DNA of 64,000 nt from positions 1-64,000 of the forward strand of contig NZ_SLZZ01000016.1 in the NCBI RefSeq assembly GCF_004346165.1, written 5' to 3'. The notes under the pieces are model-generated. The model saw only the letters and a program-made list of their open reading frames with translations, was not told where the DNA came from and ran no database searches. Below are positions 33,909 to 41,185 of the stretch, piece by piece. The position numbers were made by a program, and so were the translations under genes. Source of the stretch: Muricomes intestini. GTDB taxonomy: Bacteria > Bacillota > Clostridia > Lachnospirales > Lachnospiraceae. The first letter of the stretch is position 1. Each line of letters starts with the position of its first letter.

Positions 33909-33950
33909 GCTATAACTTTGGCTCCAAATATTCCAGAAGACATTCTTTAA

Positions 33951-33980
33951 TGCTCATACGGGAGCATACGAATCCCCGTA
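33951..33980 (+). promoter_or_regulatory. Pseudoknot-capable leader before the PTPS-like gene
   Basis: TGCTC (33951-33955) can pair with GAGCA (33962-33966), leaving loop ATACGG whose TACGG (33957-33961) can pair with CCGTA (33976-33980). This gives an H-type pseudoknot with two five-base stems. It ends about 15 bases before the AAGGAG of the PTPS-like gene. It does not match the preQ1-I consensus by eye. The stems are short, so chance is possible. Confidence 0.35.
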
Positions 33981-34007
33981 AATAATATATACATAAGGAG
34001 AGAAAAT

Positions 34008-34571
34008 ATGAGAAGTATTACAACATTGAACCTGCAGTATGCACACAGATTCTATGGATTCAAAGGTGAAGCTCAGTATTTGCACGGTCACACCGGCACC
34101 TTGACGATTGAGGTAGAAGATTCTGTTAATTCCGGCGTAAATATGGTTTTCCCCTGTAATGAAATTCAGAAAACCGCATGGGGAGTCCTGAAAAACTTCG
34201 ACCATGCGCTGATCCTGCGAGAAGACGATCCCCTGTTGCCTGCAATCCTTGGTGTTTATGAACAACAGGGTATTAAGGACGGCGCACCAAACAACCAAAT
34301 GAAGGGACCCGCTTTTAAGACAGCGCTGGCAACTGCATATCCTGAGTGCCGTTTAGTAGTGACCAAAGAGACAATGACCGTTGAAGGCATGATTAAAATT
34401 GTTTATGACCTTCTGAAGGATAAGCTGAACATAGCCAAACTTACCTTTACCAGCGGTGATAATGCAGCTTCTGAAGAATTTCAGACGAACAATAAAATTG
34501 ACCGCTGTCCACTGTGCGGCATTGCCTTAGATGCAAACGGCGTATGCCCCAAGTGTGGATATAGAAAGTAA
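34008..34571 (+). CDS. PTPS/QueD-like protein lacking the catalytic Cys, with C-terminal zinc ribbon
   Basis: 187 residues. The tunnel-fold zinc ligands are present: His12 in YAHRF and HGH (about 26-28). In 6-pyruvoyl- and 6-carboxytetrahydropterin synthases a catalytic Cys lies four residues before HGH; here the segment is EAQYLHGH with Ala at that place. A C-terminal extension has CPLCG and CPKCG (about 165-185), a rubredoxin-like zinc ribbon not found in standard QueD. It may catalyse a different pterin reaction or bind a partner. No queC, queE or queF is nearby. AAGGAG precedes the ATG. Confidence 0.8.
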   Translation: MRSITTLNLQYAHRFYGFKGEAQYLHGHTGTLTIEVEDSVNSGVNMVFPCNEIQKTAWGVLKNFDHALILREDDPLLPAILGVYEQQGIKDGAPNNQMKGPAFKTALATAYPECRLVVTKETMTVEGMIKIVYDLLKDKLNIAKLTFTSGDNAASEEFQTNNKIDRCPLCGIALDANGVCPKCGYRK

Positions 34572-34595
34572 CCTACATTCAAATATCCTATTAGC

Positions 34596-34632
34596 AGAAG
34601 GTTCGGTCGCCATTAGAGGCGACCGGCCTTCT
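34596..34632 (+). terminator. Intrinsic terminator after the PTPS-like gene
   Basis: AGAAGG / CCTTCT and GGTCGCC / GGCGACC form a stacked stem (34596-34632) followed by CTCTTTGTTTCCTTTTT. It closes the transcript 25 bases after the stop. Confidence 0.75.
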
Positions 34633-34691
34633 CTCTTTGTTTCCTTTTTCTGTCATCGAAATATACGTATTTTGTTCTTCTAACATTTTTA

Positions 34692-34878
34692 AGATGTAGG
34701 GGTCAAAAGGTATTTTGCCCCCTGATACCTACGGATTGCTCCGCACTTTGTGCTCCCGCAATCCTAAAAACATTCGAAATCCGCCCTACTCGGGCTTCTT
34801 TCTCATGTTTTGCGGGTCCCAAAGTCATGCTTTTTCATGCAAGCATGAAACGCATGACCTTTTGACCCTGGTATCATT
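34692..34878 (+). repeat. Repeat family C, long copy
   Basis: Starts GATGTAGGGGTCAAAAGGT and ends ACCTTTTGACCCTGGTATC, so the ends are imperfect inverted repeats. GGATTGCTCCGCACTTTG and TGCTCCCGCAATCC form an internal stem, and GCATGCTTTTTCATGC-like arms a second. The first 72 bases match 29340-29414 in reverse. Non-coding; it fills most of the 416-base gap 34572-34987. Confidence 0.8.
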
Positions 34879-34920
34879 TTTAAGAGATGCAAATATTAAT
34901 CTGGCTAATAGGTTTTATTA

Positions 34921-34968
34921 TTGACATATGACATAAAAGATGTATAATAATATTGACATATGTCAATA
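34921..34968 (+). promoter_or_regulatory. Promoter and 18-bp palindrome of the DUF134 operon
   Basis: TTGACA (34921-34926), 16 bases, TATAAT (34943-34948), then TATTGACATATGTCAATA (34951-34968), a perfect 18-bp palindrome over the start site. A related half-site ATTGACATATGACAT overlaps the -35. DUF134 proteins have a helix-turn-helix, so autoregulation is plausible. Confidence 0.65.
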
Positions 34969-34987
34969 ACATATATGAGGTGAAAAG

Positions 34988-35332
34988 ATGCCAAGACCCA
35001 GGAAACATCGGCGTGTATGCTCGCATCCAAGATGCACCGGCTTCAAGCCGTGCGGAGGGGATAAGCCAGTAATCACAATGACACTTGACGAATATGAGGT
35101 TATTCGCCTGATTGATCTAGAAGGATTAACACAGGAACAATGTGCAGAGCAGATGGAGGTCGCACGTACCACCGTACAGGCCATTTATGCCAGGGCAAGA
35201 AAAACATTGGCTCAATGTATCGTCGAAGGACATTCTCTACAAATTAGCGGCGGTGATGTGCGTATTTGTGAGTATCGTAATCCCACCTGCAGCAAAGGTT
35301 GCTGCAGGTGGAAAAATTCTCAAATTGAATAG
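34988..35332 (+). CDS. DUF134 family DNA-binding protein
   Basis: 114 residues. N-terminal basic and cysteine-containing segment (MPRPRKHRRVCSHPRCTGFK), then a sigma-70 region 4-like helix-turn-helix (LEGLTQEQCAEQMEVARTTV, about 43-62). The C-terminal tail has a cysteine motif, RNPTCSKGCCRWK. DUF134 proteins are often paired with NifX/NifB-type domain proteins, as here, and may respond to Fe-S or metal status. A decayed copy of its 3' part is at 27562. Confidence 0.85.
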   Translation: MPRPRKHRRVCSHPRCTGFKPCGGDKPVITMTLDEYEVIRLIDLEGLTQEQCAEQMEVARTTVQAIYARARKTLAQCIVEGHSLQISGGDVRICEYRNPTCSKGCCRWKNSQIE

Positions 35333-35358
35333 GAAAGGTTTAATATTGAGTGAAAAAC

Positions 35359-35445
35359 GTGGAGGACATTTCTCTGGATGCCGCGTTTGAGAACAATAAT
35401 CTGATCGGGTTAATCAATCTATTTGAAGAAATGGAGGAAAAATGA
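35359..35445 (+). CDS. 28-residue small ORF between DUF134 and NifX-like genes
   Basis: GTG at 35359, stop TGA at 35443-35445 overlapping the next ATG as ATGA. The peptide begins VEDISLDAAFENNN and ends LFEEMEEK, acidic and probably helical. In the decayed copy at 27.7 kb the same frame reads AEEVSLDAA, so the amino acids are partly kept. It may be a coupled leader peptide or a small protein; the start codon has no strong ribosome binding site. Confidence 0.35.
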   Translation: MEDISLDAAFENNNLIGLINLFEEMEEK

Positions 35446-35849
35446 AAATTGCAGTAGCATATGAGGATGGAAAAATATTTCAGCATTTTGGGCACACCAA
35501 ACAATTTAAGGTCTATGACATTGCAGATGATAAGGTTCAACTAACTTCCACTGTAAACACAGACGGCAGCGGGCACGGAGCATTGACTGGCCTTCTGAAA
35601 GAAAACGGCGTTGCCATCTTGATTTGCGGAGGAATTGGGGACGGTGCAAAACGTGCTCTGTCAGAAGCAGGCATTGAATTGTACGGTGGTGTTTCTGGAA
35701 ATGCTGATCAGGCTGTAAAAGACTTTTTGGACGGTAACTTGAAATACACCCCCGATGTAACGTGCAGACACCATGGTGAGCATCATGGAGAAGGTCACAG
35801 TTGTGACGGCCAGGATGAACATGGTTCTCACAGGGCGTTTGTAAGGTAA
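35442..35849 (+). CDS. NifX/NifB-type dinitrogenase cofactor-domain protein
   Basis: 135 residues. The ribonuclease H-like NifX fold is shown by MKIAVAYEDGKIFQHFGHT (start) and ILICGGIGDGAKRALSEAGI (about 60-80), then GNADQAVKDFLDG. The C-terminus is His-rich (CRHHGEHHGEGHS). In organisms without nitrogenase such proteins are thought to bind iron-sulfur or other metal clusters. No nif genes lie in the window. GGAGG is four to five bases before the ATG; it forms an operon with DUF134. Confidence 0.85.
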   Translation: MKIAVAYEDGKIFQHFGHTKQFKVYDIADDKVQLTSTVNTDGSGHGALTGLLKENGVAILICGGIGDGAKRALSEAGIELYGGVSGNADQAVKDFLDGNLKYTPDVTCRHHGEHHGEGHSCDGQDEHGSHRAFVR

Positions 35850-35966
35850 GCGATACGCAAATAGCAGAATAGGGATTCCCTGTGAATCCACAAACCCTTG
35901 TAAATAAGCATTACAACGAAAAAAACCGCCCCCACAGCTCCATGTCTGTAAAAGCGATCTTTTGAC

Positions 35967-36039
35967 TGCGCGATCAGGGGTTCGAACCCTGGACACCCTG
36001 ATTAAGAGTCAGGTGCTCTGCCAACTGAGCTAATCGCGC
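35967..36039 (-). tRNA. tRNA-Lys (anticodon CTT)
   Basis: Cloverleaf read on the minus strand: acceptor GCGCGAT/ATCGCGC, D arm GCTC...GAGC, anticodon stem CCTGA/TCAGG with loop CTCTTAA, T arm CAGGG-TTCGAAC-CCCTG, discriminator A. The CCA end is not encoded. A promoter (TTGCAA at 36110-36115, 17 bases, TATAGT read from 36092 to 36087) lies just upstream. Confidence 0.95.
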
Positions 36040-36086
36040 ATATATTTTATTCAATTAACGTTTCTTTTATGAGTAACGCAAGTAAT

Positions 36087-36115
36087 ACTATAAATCATAT
36101 GATTAAAAATTGCAA
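36087..36115 (-). promoter_or_regulatory. tRNA-Lys promoter
   Basis: On the minus strand TTGCAA (36115-36110), 17-base spacer, TATAGT (36092-36087), about 48 bases before the tRNA 5' end. Confidence 0.55.
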
Positions 36116-36226
36116 GCTTTTTTTACATTTTTTTAAGCTTTTTTACATTCTATTCTTCTGTTTTGCCACGCAAATTCCCGGTACTATAAGCCTTTTGACC
36201 TTTGCTTCACAACATATATTATATAA

Positions 36227-36259
36227 GAGGGAACCGCGCTCGCAAAAAGCGGTTCCCTC
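36227..36259 (-). terminator. Hairpin after the thioredoxin-like gene
   Basis: GAGGGAACCGC (36227-36237) and GCGGTTCCCTC (36249-36259) form a perfect 11-bp stem seven bases after the stop. The T-run after it is weak (TTATATAAT). Confidence 0.6.
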
Positions 36260-36266
36260 CATCTAT

Positions 36267-36578
36267 CTATTCCCCAATCATATCCTCCAGCACATTCTTA
36301 CTTAGGACACCTTCGGCAGCCGACACGGGTTCTCCTTTTTTAAAGAGGACAAATGCGGGAACTATCCCAATTCCAAATTCTGCTGCCAGGGCTTTATTTT
36401 TATCAATGTCAATCTGGCATATCTTAACCCGGCTGTCATATTCCTCTGCAAGTTCATCTACAATGCTTTCCATCATGGCACATTTTGCACACCATGCGGC
36501 AAAAAATTCAACTAATACAGATGTTTCCGATTGCAGAACCTCCTGTGGATAATTTTTCGCGGTTACTCTGATTTTCAT
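36267..36578 (-). CDS. Thioredoxin-like protein with WCAKC active site
   Basis: 103 residues from the ATG at 36578; an ATG five codons upstream (36593) is the alternative. The fold pattern is FFAAWCAKCAMMESIVDELAEEY (split at about 27-50), DIDKNKALAAEFGI, then the cis-proline in IGIVPAFVLFKKGEPV. The active site is WCAKC instead of WCGPC, which should shift the redox potential. It lies downstream of a 46-residue ORF in the same direction. No thioredoxin reductase is nearby. Confidence 0.88.
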   Translation of the reverse strand: MKIRVTAKNYPQEVLQSETSVLVEFFAAWCAKCAMMESIVDELAEEYDSRVKICQIDIDKNKALAAEFGIGIVPAFVLFKKGEPVSAAEGVLSKNVLEDMIGE

Positions 36579-36605
36579 GACAAACACCCACATTTCTCTT
36601 GATAT

Positions 36606-36746
36606 TTACTTCTCACACTTATTTACACCGTTTAAAATATTAAATACTTCTTCAAAAGAACATTTCAGGTACATCAGCTTTCGGTTCAGCTCTGGCTTGA
36701 CATACATTTTACGGCGTGCATAATCTTTCCAGCCTCTTCTTTTCAT
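36606..36746 (-). CDS. 46-residue basic small protein of unknown function
   Basis: ATG at 36746 with GAGG five bases before, TAA at 36606. The peptide starts MKRRGWKDYARRKMYVKPEL and ends NGVNKCEK; the first half is strongly basic, the second amphipathic (FEEVFNIL). It reads in the same direction as the thioredoxin-like gene 28 bases on, and an array of palindromes lies upstream. No family recognised. Confidence 0.45.
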   Translation of the reverse strand: MKRRGWKDYARRKMYVKPELNRKLMYLKCSFEEVFNILNGVNKCEK

Positions 36747-36861
36747 ACTTACCTCTGTCCCACCTGTAGTGATGTACCGTCATTGGCATTTTCGGATATC
36801 CTGCCTGAAAACCAATAAAACAGCCCACCAGGTTTTATTTACTCATAATTATACTATGCTT

Positions 36862-36975
36862 ATTGAACTACTAATGTTCAATAAGATATTTATATTGAAC
36901 TGTCAATGTTCAATAAGATATTTATATTGAACTGTCAATGTTCAATAAGATATTTATATTGAACTACTAATGTTC
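36862..36975. repeat. Tandem 32-bp repeat, each unit with an ATTGAAC/GTTCAAT palindrome
   Basis: Units start near 36862, 36894, 36926 and 36958 (last partial). Each has ATTGAAC, seven bases, GTTCAAT, then AAGATATTTAT. The 32-base period is three helical turns. The array lies between the trmB stop and the 46-residue ORF, and so upstream of the small ORF and thioredoxin-like gene. Confidence 0.8.
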
Positions 36976-36977
36976 CT

Positions 36978-37628
36978 CTACTTTCTGACTGCAATCATTT
37001 TATTAATCGGATTTCCCTTTGCCGAGAATTTTTCTTCATATTCTGTCGTTATGTTGCCTTTATTAAGGATCTCATGGTGGTACAGATCATATGTGTATCT
37101 GTCGAGGGTCCAGCCTGCCTCCCTCACCTGTTCCAGTGAAAAGTTAAATAGCTCTGTATTGTCGGTCTTGAATTCCAGCTGCCCGCCGGGCACCAAAATC
37201 TTCTCGTAACGTGCCAGGAACTCCTTAGAGGTCAGCCTTCTCTTTGCATGCCGGGCCTTGGGCCAGGGATCAGAAAAATTCAAATATATTTTTTCCGCTT
37301 CATTATAAGAAAAAACTTCTCCCACATTCCGGGCATCCATACAGACAAAACGTATATTCTGTAAGCCTCTGTAATCCTCCATATCAAGCTTTTCCACAGC
37401 CCGCAATAAAACGCTGGAATACCTTTCTATTCCCACATAGTTAATACCGGGATGCGTAAGGGCCATATTTAACAGGAATCCCCCTTTTCCCATGCCAATC
37501 TCAATATGTATGGGATTTGTATTCCCAAACACCTGCCTCCAGCATCCTTTTTGGGCCTCCGGCCTTTTAATCACCGCAAGATGGGCCTGAATCGTGCCCT
37601 CCGCACGTGGAATATTTCTTAATCTCAT
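36978..37628 (-). CDS. trmB: tRNA (guanine-N7-)-methyltransferase
   Basis: 216 residues, class I SAM methyltransferase that makes m7G46 in tRNA. Motifs: HIEIGMGKGGFLLNMA (about 47), the IGIERYSSVLLRA segment, NFSDPWPKARHAKRRL (about 118-133) and FKTDNTELFNFS. Length and order match TrmB. The start ATG at 37628 has AAGGAGGCAGAAT before it. Confidence 0.94.
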   Translation of the reverse strand: MRLRNIPRAEGTIQAHLAVIKRPEAQKGCWRQVFGNTNPIHIEIGMGKGGFLLNMALTHPGINYVGIERYSSVLLRAVEKLDMEDYRGLQNIRFVCMDARNVGEVFSYNEAEKIYLNFSDPWPKARHAKRRLTSKEFLARYEKILVPGGQLEFKTDNTELFNFSLEQVREAGWTLDRYTYDLYHHEILNKGNITTEYEEKFSAKGNPINKMIAVRK

Positions 37629-37792
37629 ATTCTGCCTCCTTATCGATGTTTCTCTCCCCAGACAACTCTTTTATTTATATGAACATCCAAGAGGGCAAGC
37701 TTGCACGGTCAGCTTGTAAATATTTCTGCCCTCCTTATTATTTATAGTATACTGTAGATAGCTTAAAAATCAATCCTCTTTCTGTACTCTCC

Positions 37793-37820
37793 TTGCTTTT
37801 TTCTTTAAAAGGTGTATTAT
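37793..37820 (+). promoter_or_regulatory. Possible promoter of the V-ATPase operon
   Basis: TTGCTT (37793-37798), 16 bases, TATTAT (37815-37820), 46 bases before the first ATG. ACAATTGT just downstream is a short palindrome. Confidence 0.4.
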
Positions 37821-37866
37821 AAAAACAATTAGTATCAACAATTGTAATTGTTCAGGAGGGGAATGT

Positions 37867-38178
37867 ATGGACTCTATTGTAAAGAGATTATCGGAGATAG
37901 AATCTTCTGCCGCTGCCATCGTAGATCATGCAGAATCGCAGAAAGCAGCCCTGGATGAAGAGTACCAGGAGGCACGCCGCAAATTTGACAAAGAACTAGA
38001 GGCAAAGACACAGGCTAAAATCACAGAGATCCGAAAGGAGCTGGAGCGCAGCAAGACAAGCCACCTCGTGGGGCAGACCGGAGCAAACAATGATTTTATC
38101 ACAGCTTTGTATCATGAGTATAATGAAAATCACACGCATTACGCTCAGGCCATTTTAAAAAAGATAACAGAGGTGTAG
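37867..38178 (+). CDS. V-type ATPase subunit G/H-like protein
   Basis: 103 residues, almost wholly helical and charged, with a coiled coil over about 15-65 (KAALDEEYQEARRKFDKELE). This matches the small peripheral-stalk subunit (NtpF/AtpH type) that pairs with subunit E. It opens the V-ATPase operon with AGGAGGGG before the ATG and is three bases from subunit C. Confidence 0.75.
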   Translation: MDSIVKRLSEIESSAAAIVDHAESQKAALDEEYQEARRKFDKELEAKTQAKITEIRKELERSKTSHLVGQTGANNDFITALYHEYNENHTHYAQAILKKITEV

Positions 38179-38181
38179 TCT

Positions 38182-39228
38182 ATGGGGAATCTACTTGTTT
38201 ACAGCGGGATTGTGACGAAAATCCGTGCCATGGAGGCCAGGCTTTTAAAACCGGAGCAGTTTGAGGAGATTGCCGGTCTTCACAGTGTACCGGAAGTTTT
38301 TTCTTATCTCAAAGAAAATTCCTCCTACGCCGATGCTCTGGAAGCAATCGATGAAGCTAGACTTCACCGAGGTGACATTGAAAAGGTTTTAACACTATCT
38401 TTGTATCAGGATTACCAGAAAATTTTTGCCTTTTGCAGTCTGGATCAGCGCAGGTTTTTAAAGCTTTACATGAAACGCTATGAAATTGATTTAATTAACT
38501 ATTGCTTTCGTATTGTAATCAATCATTATTCCCAACCTTTTGACATTGATTACAAGAGGCCGTTTTTTGACAAGTATTCCAGCATTTCTATTGAGAGGCT
38601 GATTGAATCAAGGACAACGGACGAACTTGTTGAAAATCTGAAAGATACGGAATATTATCTGCCATTAAAGAGACTTCAGGACAGACAGTCAGTCACTTTA
38701 TTTGATTACGACCTGACCCTGGATTTATATTACTTTTCTACTATATGGAAAGAACGAAAAAAAGTGCTGAAGAAGAAGGAGTTGGAAATCTTTACCCATG
38801 ATTGTGGTTCACAGATAGATTTACTGAACCTGCAGTGGATATACCGGGCAAAAAAATATTACGAAATGCCCCCTGTCCACATTTATTCTCTTCTGATTCC
38901 TATACACTATAAAATTTCTATAGATTTAATAAAGGAGCTTGTGGAGTCAGCTAACATGGAGGATTTTTTTGCAGCCATGGCAAAGACATCTTACTCGCAT
39001 CACTATGATTTTGAGCAACATCTGACGATTGAACAGATGTACACAAACTGCCTGTATCACCTTTATACTGCAGACAAAAGGAGCAATCCTTATTCCATTG
39101 CTACAATTAATACCTATTTGTTCCTTAAAGAAGAAGAGCTCAGAAAACTAACGACCGCCATGGAGTGTATCCGCTACAATCTTACGCCTGGCGAAACACT
39201 GGCATATGTTGGAGGTATAACTCAATGA
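38182..39228 (+). CDS. ntpC: V-type ATP synthase subunit C
   Basis: 348 residues, helical vacuolar ATPase subunit d/AC39-type family that joins the rotor to the membrane ring. Characteristic segments are NYCFRIVINHYS (about 110) and YFSTIWKERKKVL; the C-terminus reads IRYNLTPGETLAYVGGITQ. The stop overlaps the subunit I start as ATGA (39225-39228). Confidence 0.88.
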   Translation: MGNLLVYSGIVTKIRAMEARLLKPEQFEEIAGLHSVPEVFSYLKENSSYADALEAIDEARLHRGDIEKVLTLSLYQDYQKIFAFCSLDQRRFLKLYMKRYEIDLINYCFRIVINHYSQPFDIDYKRPFFDKYSSISIERLIESRTTDELVENLKDTEYYLPLKRLQDRQSVTLFDYDLTLDLYYFSTIWKERKKVLKKKELEIFTHDCGSQIDLLNLQWIYRAKKYYEMPPVHIYSLLIPIHYKISIDLIKELVESANMEDFFAAMAKTSYSHHYDFEQHLTIEQMYTNCLYHLYTADKRSNPYSIATINTYLFLKEEELRKLTTAMECIRYNLTPGETLAYVGGITQ

Positions 39229-41171
39229 TTGTTAAAATGAAATTTGTTAACATCTCCGGCCCGCGGAACGATATTGACCGGGTGACAGATCTCTACCTGT
39301 CAAGATATGAGATTCAATTGGAGTCAGCCCTCTCCGAATTGAAAACCGTTGATGATCTCAGGCCTTTTATGGAAATGAATCCATACCGGGATGCGCTGAA
39401 CAAGGCTGTGCAATTTGTAGATTACTTGCCCGATTCTGAAAATATTACACCGGATGATTCGCTTACCCTCAATGATATGTTTGAGGTCATCCGAAATGCG
39501 AATCAAAGCTATACAGGTTTTCAGGAAAAGAGAAATGAACTGAAGAAAAGAATGGATGAGCTGAAGAAAAAACAGCAGATTATCGCACCCTTCAAGTCAA
39601 TGGACTGTGAACTGGGAAAGATCCTGAACTTTAAGTATATTGCATATCGGTTCGGACGCATTCCCATAGAATATTTTGACAAGATGAATAAATATCTAAT
39701 GGATAATCTCAGTGCCATATTTGTAGAGGGAGAGAGAGACGAAAGCTATGTATACGGAGCTTACTTTTTATCTCCGGGAGATACACAGAAAATAGATGCG
39801 GTATTTCGTTCCCTCCATTTTGAAAAAATAGAATTGCCCGATGAATTTCGTGATACTCCCGTAGATGAATATCAAAAACTGATCCGTGAAATTTACAATA
39901 CAAATCAGAAGATGGACGAACTGGAGAAAGCTATAGGTGAAATGTTTCTTTCACAGGCTCCCCGGCTCATTGCAGCCAAAAACCGTCTGGAGGAACTTGC
40001 CAATAACTTCGACGTCCGCAAAATGGCAGCCCGCATGGAAAATAAAAAAGAAGATTATTACATTTTATGTGGATGGATGGCTGAAGATGATGTGGAGATG
40101 TTTCTGCAGGAAGTAAAAAATGACGATAAAATCTTTGTTGTTGTGGAAGACGACCGTGACACTTATTTTGGAGAGCCCCCAACAAAGCTTGAAAATCCTA
40201 AGATTTTTAAGCCTTTTGAAATGTTTGTCCGAATGTATGGCCTTCCTTCTCATGACGAAATAGACCCCACAATATTTGTAGGGCTGACCTATTCCTTCAT
40301 ATTTGGTGTCATGTTTGGGGATGTGGGACAGGGTCTTCTGCTTCTGATCGGCGGCGGCCTCATTTATCATTTTAAAAAGGCTCCCCTGGCAGGAATTATT
40401 GCGACAGCCGGCATCTTTTCCACAATCTTTGGATTTATGTTCGGCAGTATATTTGGATTTGAAGATGTTATCAGGCCTCTCTGGCTGAGACCAATCGACC
40501 ATATGACCACACTGCCCTTTATCGGAAAGCTGAATACGGTTTTTATTGTATCTGTGGCTTTTGGTATGGGAATCATACTGGTGGCAATGCTTCTGCATAT
40601 TGTCAATGCCGCCCGGAGTAAAGATACAGAAAATATCTGGTTTGACTCCAACGGACTTGCCGGGTTTGTATTTTATCTTTCCATTGTGGTTACTATTGTA
40701 TTGTTCATGACCGGCCATAAAACTCCCGGAGGGATTGTTATGAGCATCATGTTTGGGATACCGCTTCTGCTCATCCTCTTTAAGGAGCCGCTTACAAGAG
40801 CAGTACAAAAACGGGCAAAAAAAATGGACGAAGGTGCCGGCATGTTTCTTGTACAGGGATTTTTTGAACTATTTGAAACATTGTTGAGTTACTTTTCCAA
40901 CACCCTTTCTTTTGTCCGTATTGGTGCCTTCGCAGTCAGCCATGCTGCCATTATGGAAGTTGTGCTTATTCTGGCAGGCGCGGAAAGCGGTTCTCCCAAT
41001 TGGGCGGTCGTTATATTGGGGAATCTTTTTGTATGCGGCTTTGAAGGTTTGATTGTAGGAATTCAGGTACTTCGTCTGGAATATTATGAAATGTTCAGCC
41101 GTTTTTACAAAGGAGGCGGCAGAGCCTTTGAACCATATACTAAAAAAACGAAAAAAACAAAGAAAAAGTAG
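39225..41171 (+). CDS. ntpI: V-type ATP synthase subunit I
   Basis: 648 residues from the ATG at 39225 coupled to the subunit C stop. The N-terminal half (about 1-330) is soluble and forms the stalk contact; the C-terminal half has about seven helices, starting with GLTYSFIFGVMFGDVGQGLLLL (split). The conserved arginine of the ion channel is in SNTLSFVRIGAFAVSHAA (about 570). The protein ends in a Lys-rich tail. Confidence 0.93.
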   Translation: MIVKMKFVNISGPRNDIDRVTDLYLSRYEIQLESALSELKTVDDLRPFMEMNPYRDALNKAVQFVDYLPDSENITPDDSLTLNDMFEVIRNANQSYTGFQEKRNELKKRMDELKKKQQIIAPFKSMDCELGKILNFKYIAYRFGRIPIEYFDKMNKYLMDNLSAIFVEGERDESYVYGAYFLSPGDTQKIDAVFRSLHFEKIELPDEFRDTPVDEYQKLIREIYNTNQKMDELEKAIGEMFLSQAPRLIAAKNRLEELANNFDVRKMAARMENKKEDYYILCGWMAEDDVEMFLQEVKNDDKIFVVVEDDRDTYFGEPPTKLENPKIFKPFEMFVRMYGLPSHDEIDPTIFVGLTYSFIFGVMFGDVGQGLLLLIGGGLIYHFKKAPLAGIIATAGIFSTIFGFMFGSIFGFEDVIRPLWLRPIDHMTTLPFIGKLNTVFIVSVAFGMGIILVAMLLHIVNAARSKDTENIWFDSNGLAGFVFYLSIVVTIVLFMTGHKTPGGIVMSIMFGIPLLLILFKEPLTRAVQKRAKKMDEGAGMFLVQGFFELFETLLSYFSNTLSFVRIGAFAVSHAAIMEVVLILAGAESGSPNWAVVILGNLFVCGFEGLIVGIQVLRLEYYEMFSRFYKGGGRAFEPYTKKTKKTKKK

Positions 41172-41185
41172 GGAGGACCTTCATT

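Noticed and set aside
29193-34987. Composite transposon around the chaperone block
   Set aside because: Repeat family C copies are short and non-coding and no transposase is present; inverted bracketing alone does not show transposition.
35142-35390. 82-codon ORF overlapping the DUF134 gene
   Set aside because: Different frame within a confident gene; its end matches the small linker region but the amino acids are not conserved in the relic copy.
36862-36975. Possible CRISPR array
   Set aside because: The 32-bp units follow each other directly without unique spacers, and no cas genes are present; it is a tandem palindrome array.
40065-40808. 247-codon ORF opposite V-ATPase subunit I
   Set aside because: Antisense shadow of a confident operon gene, His/Lys-rich with no start signal.
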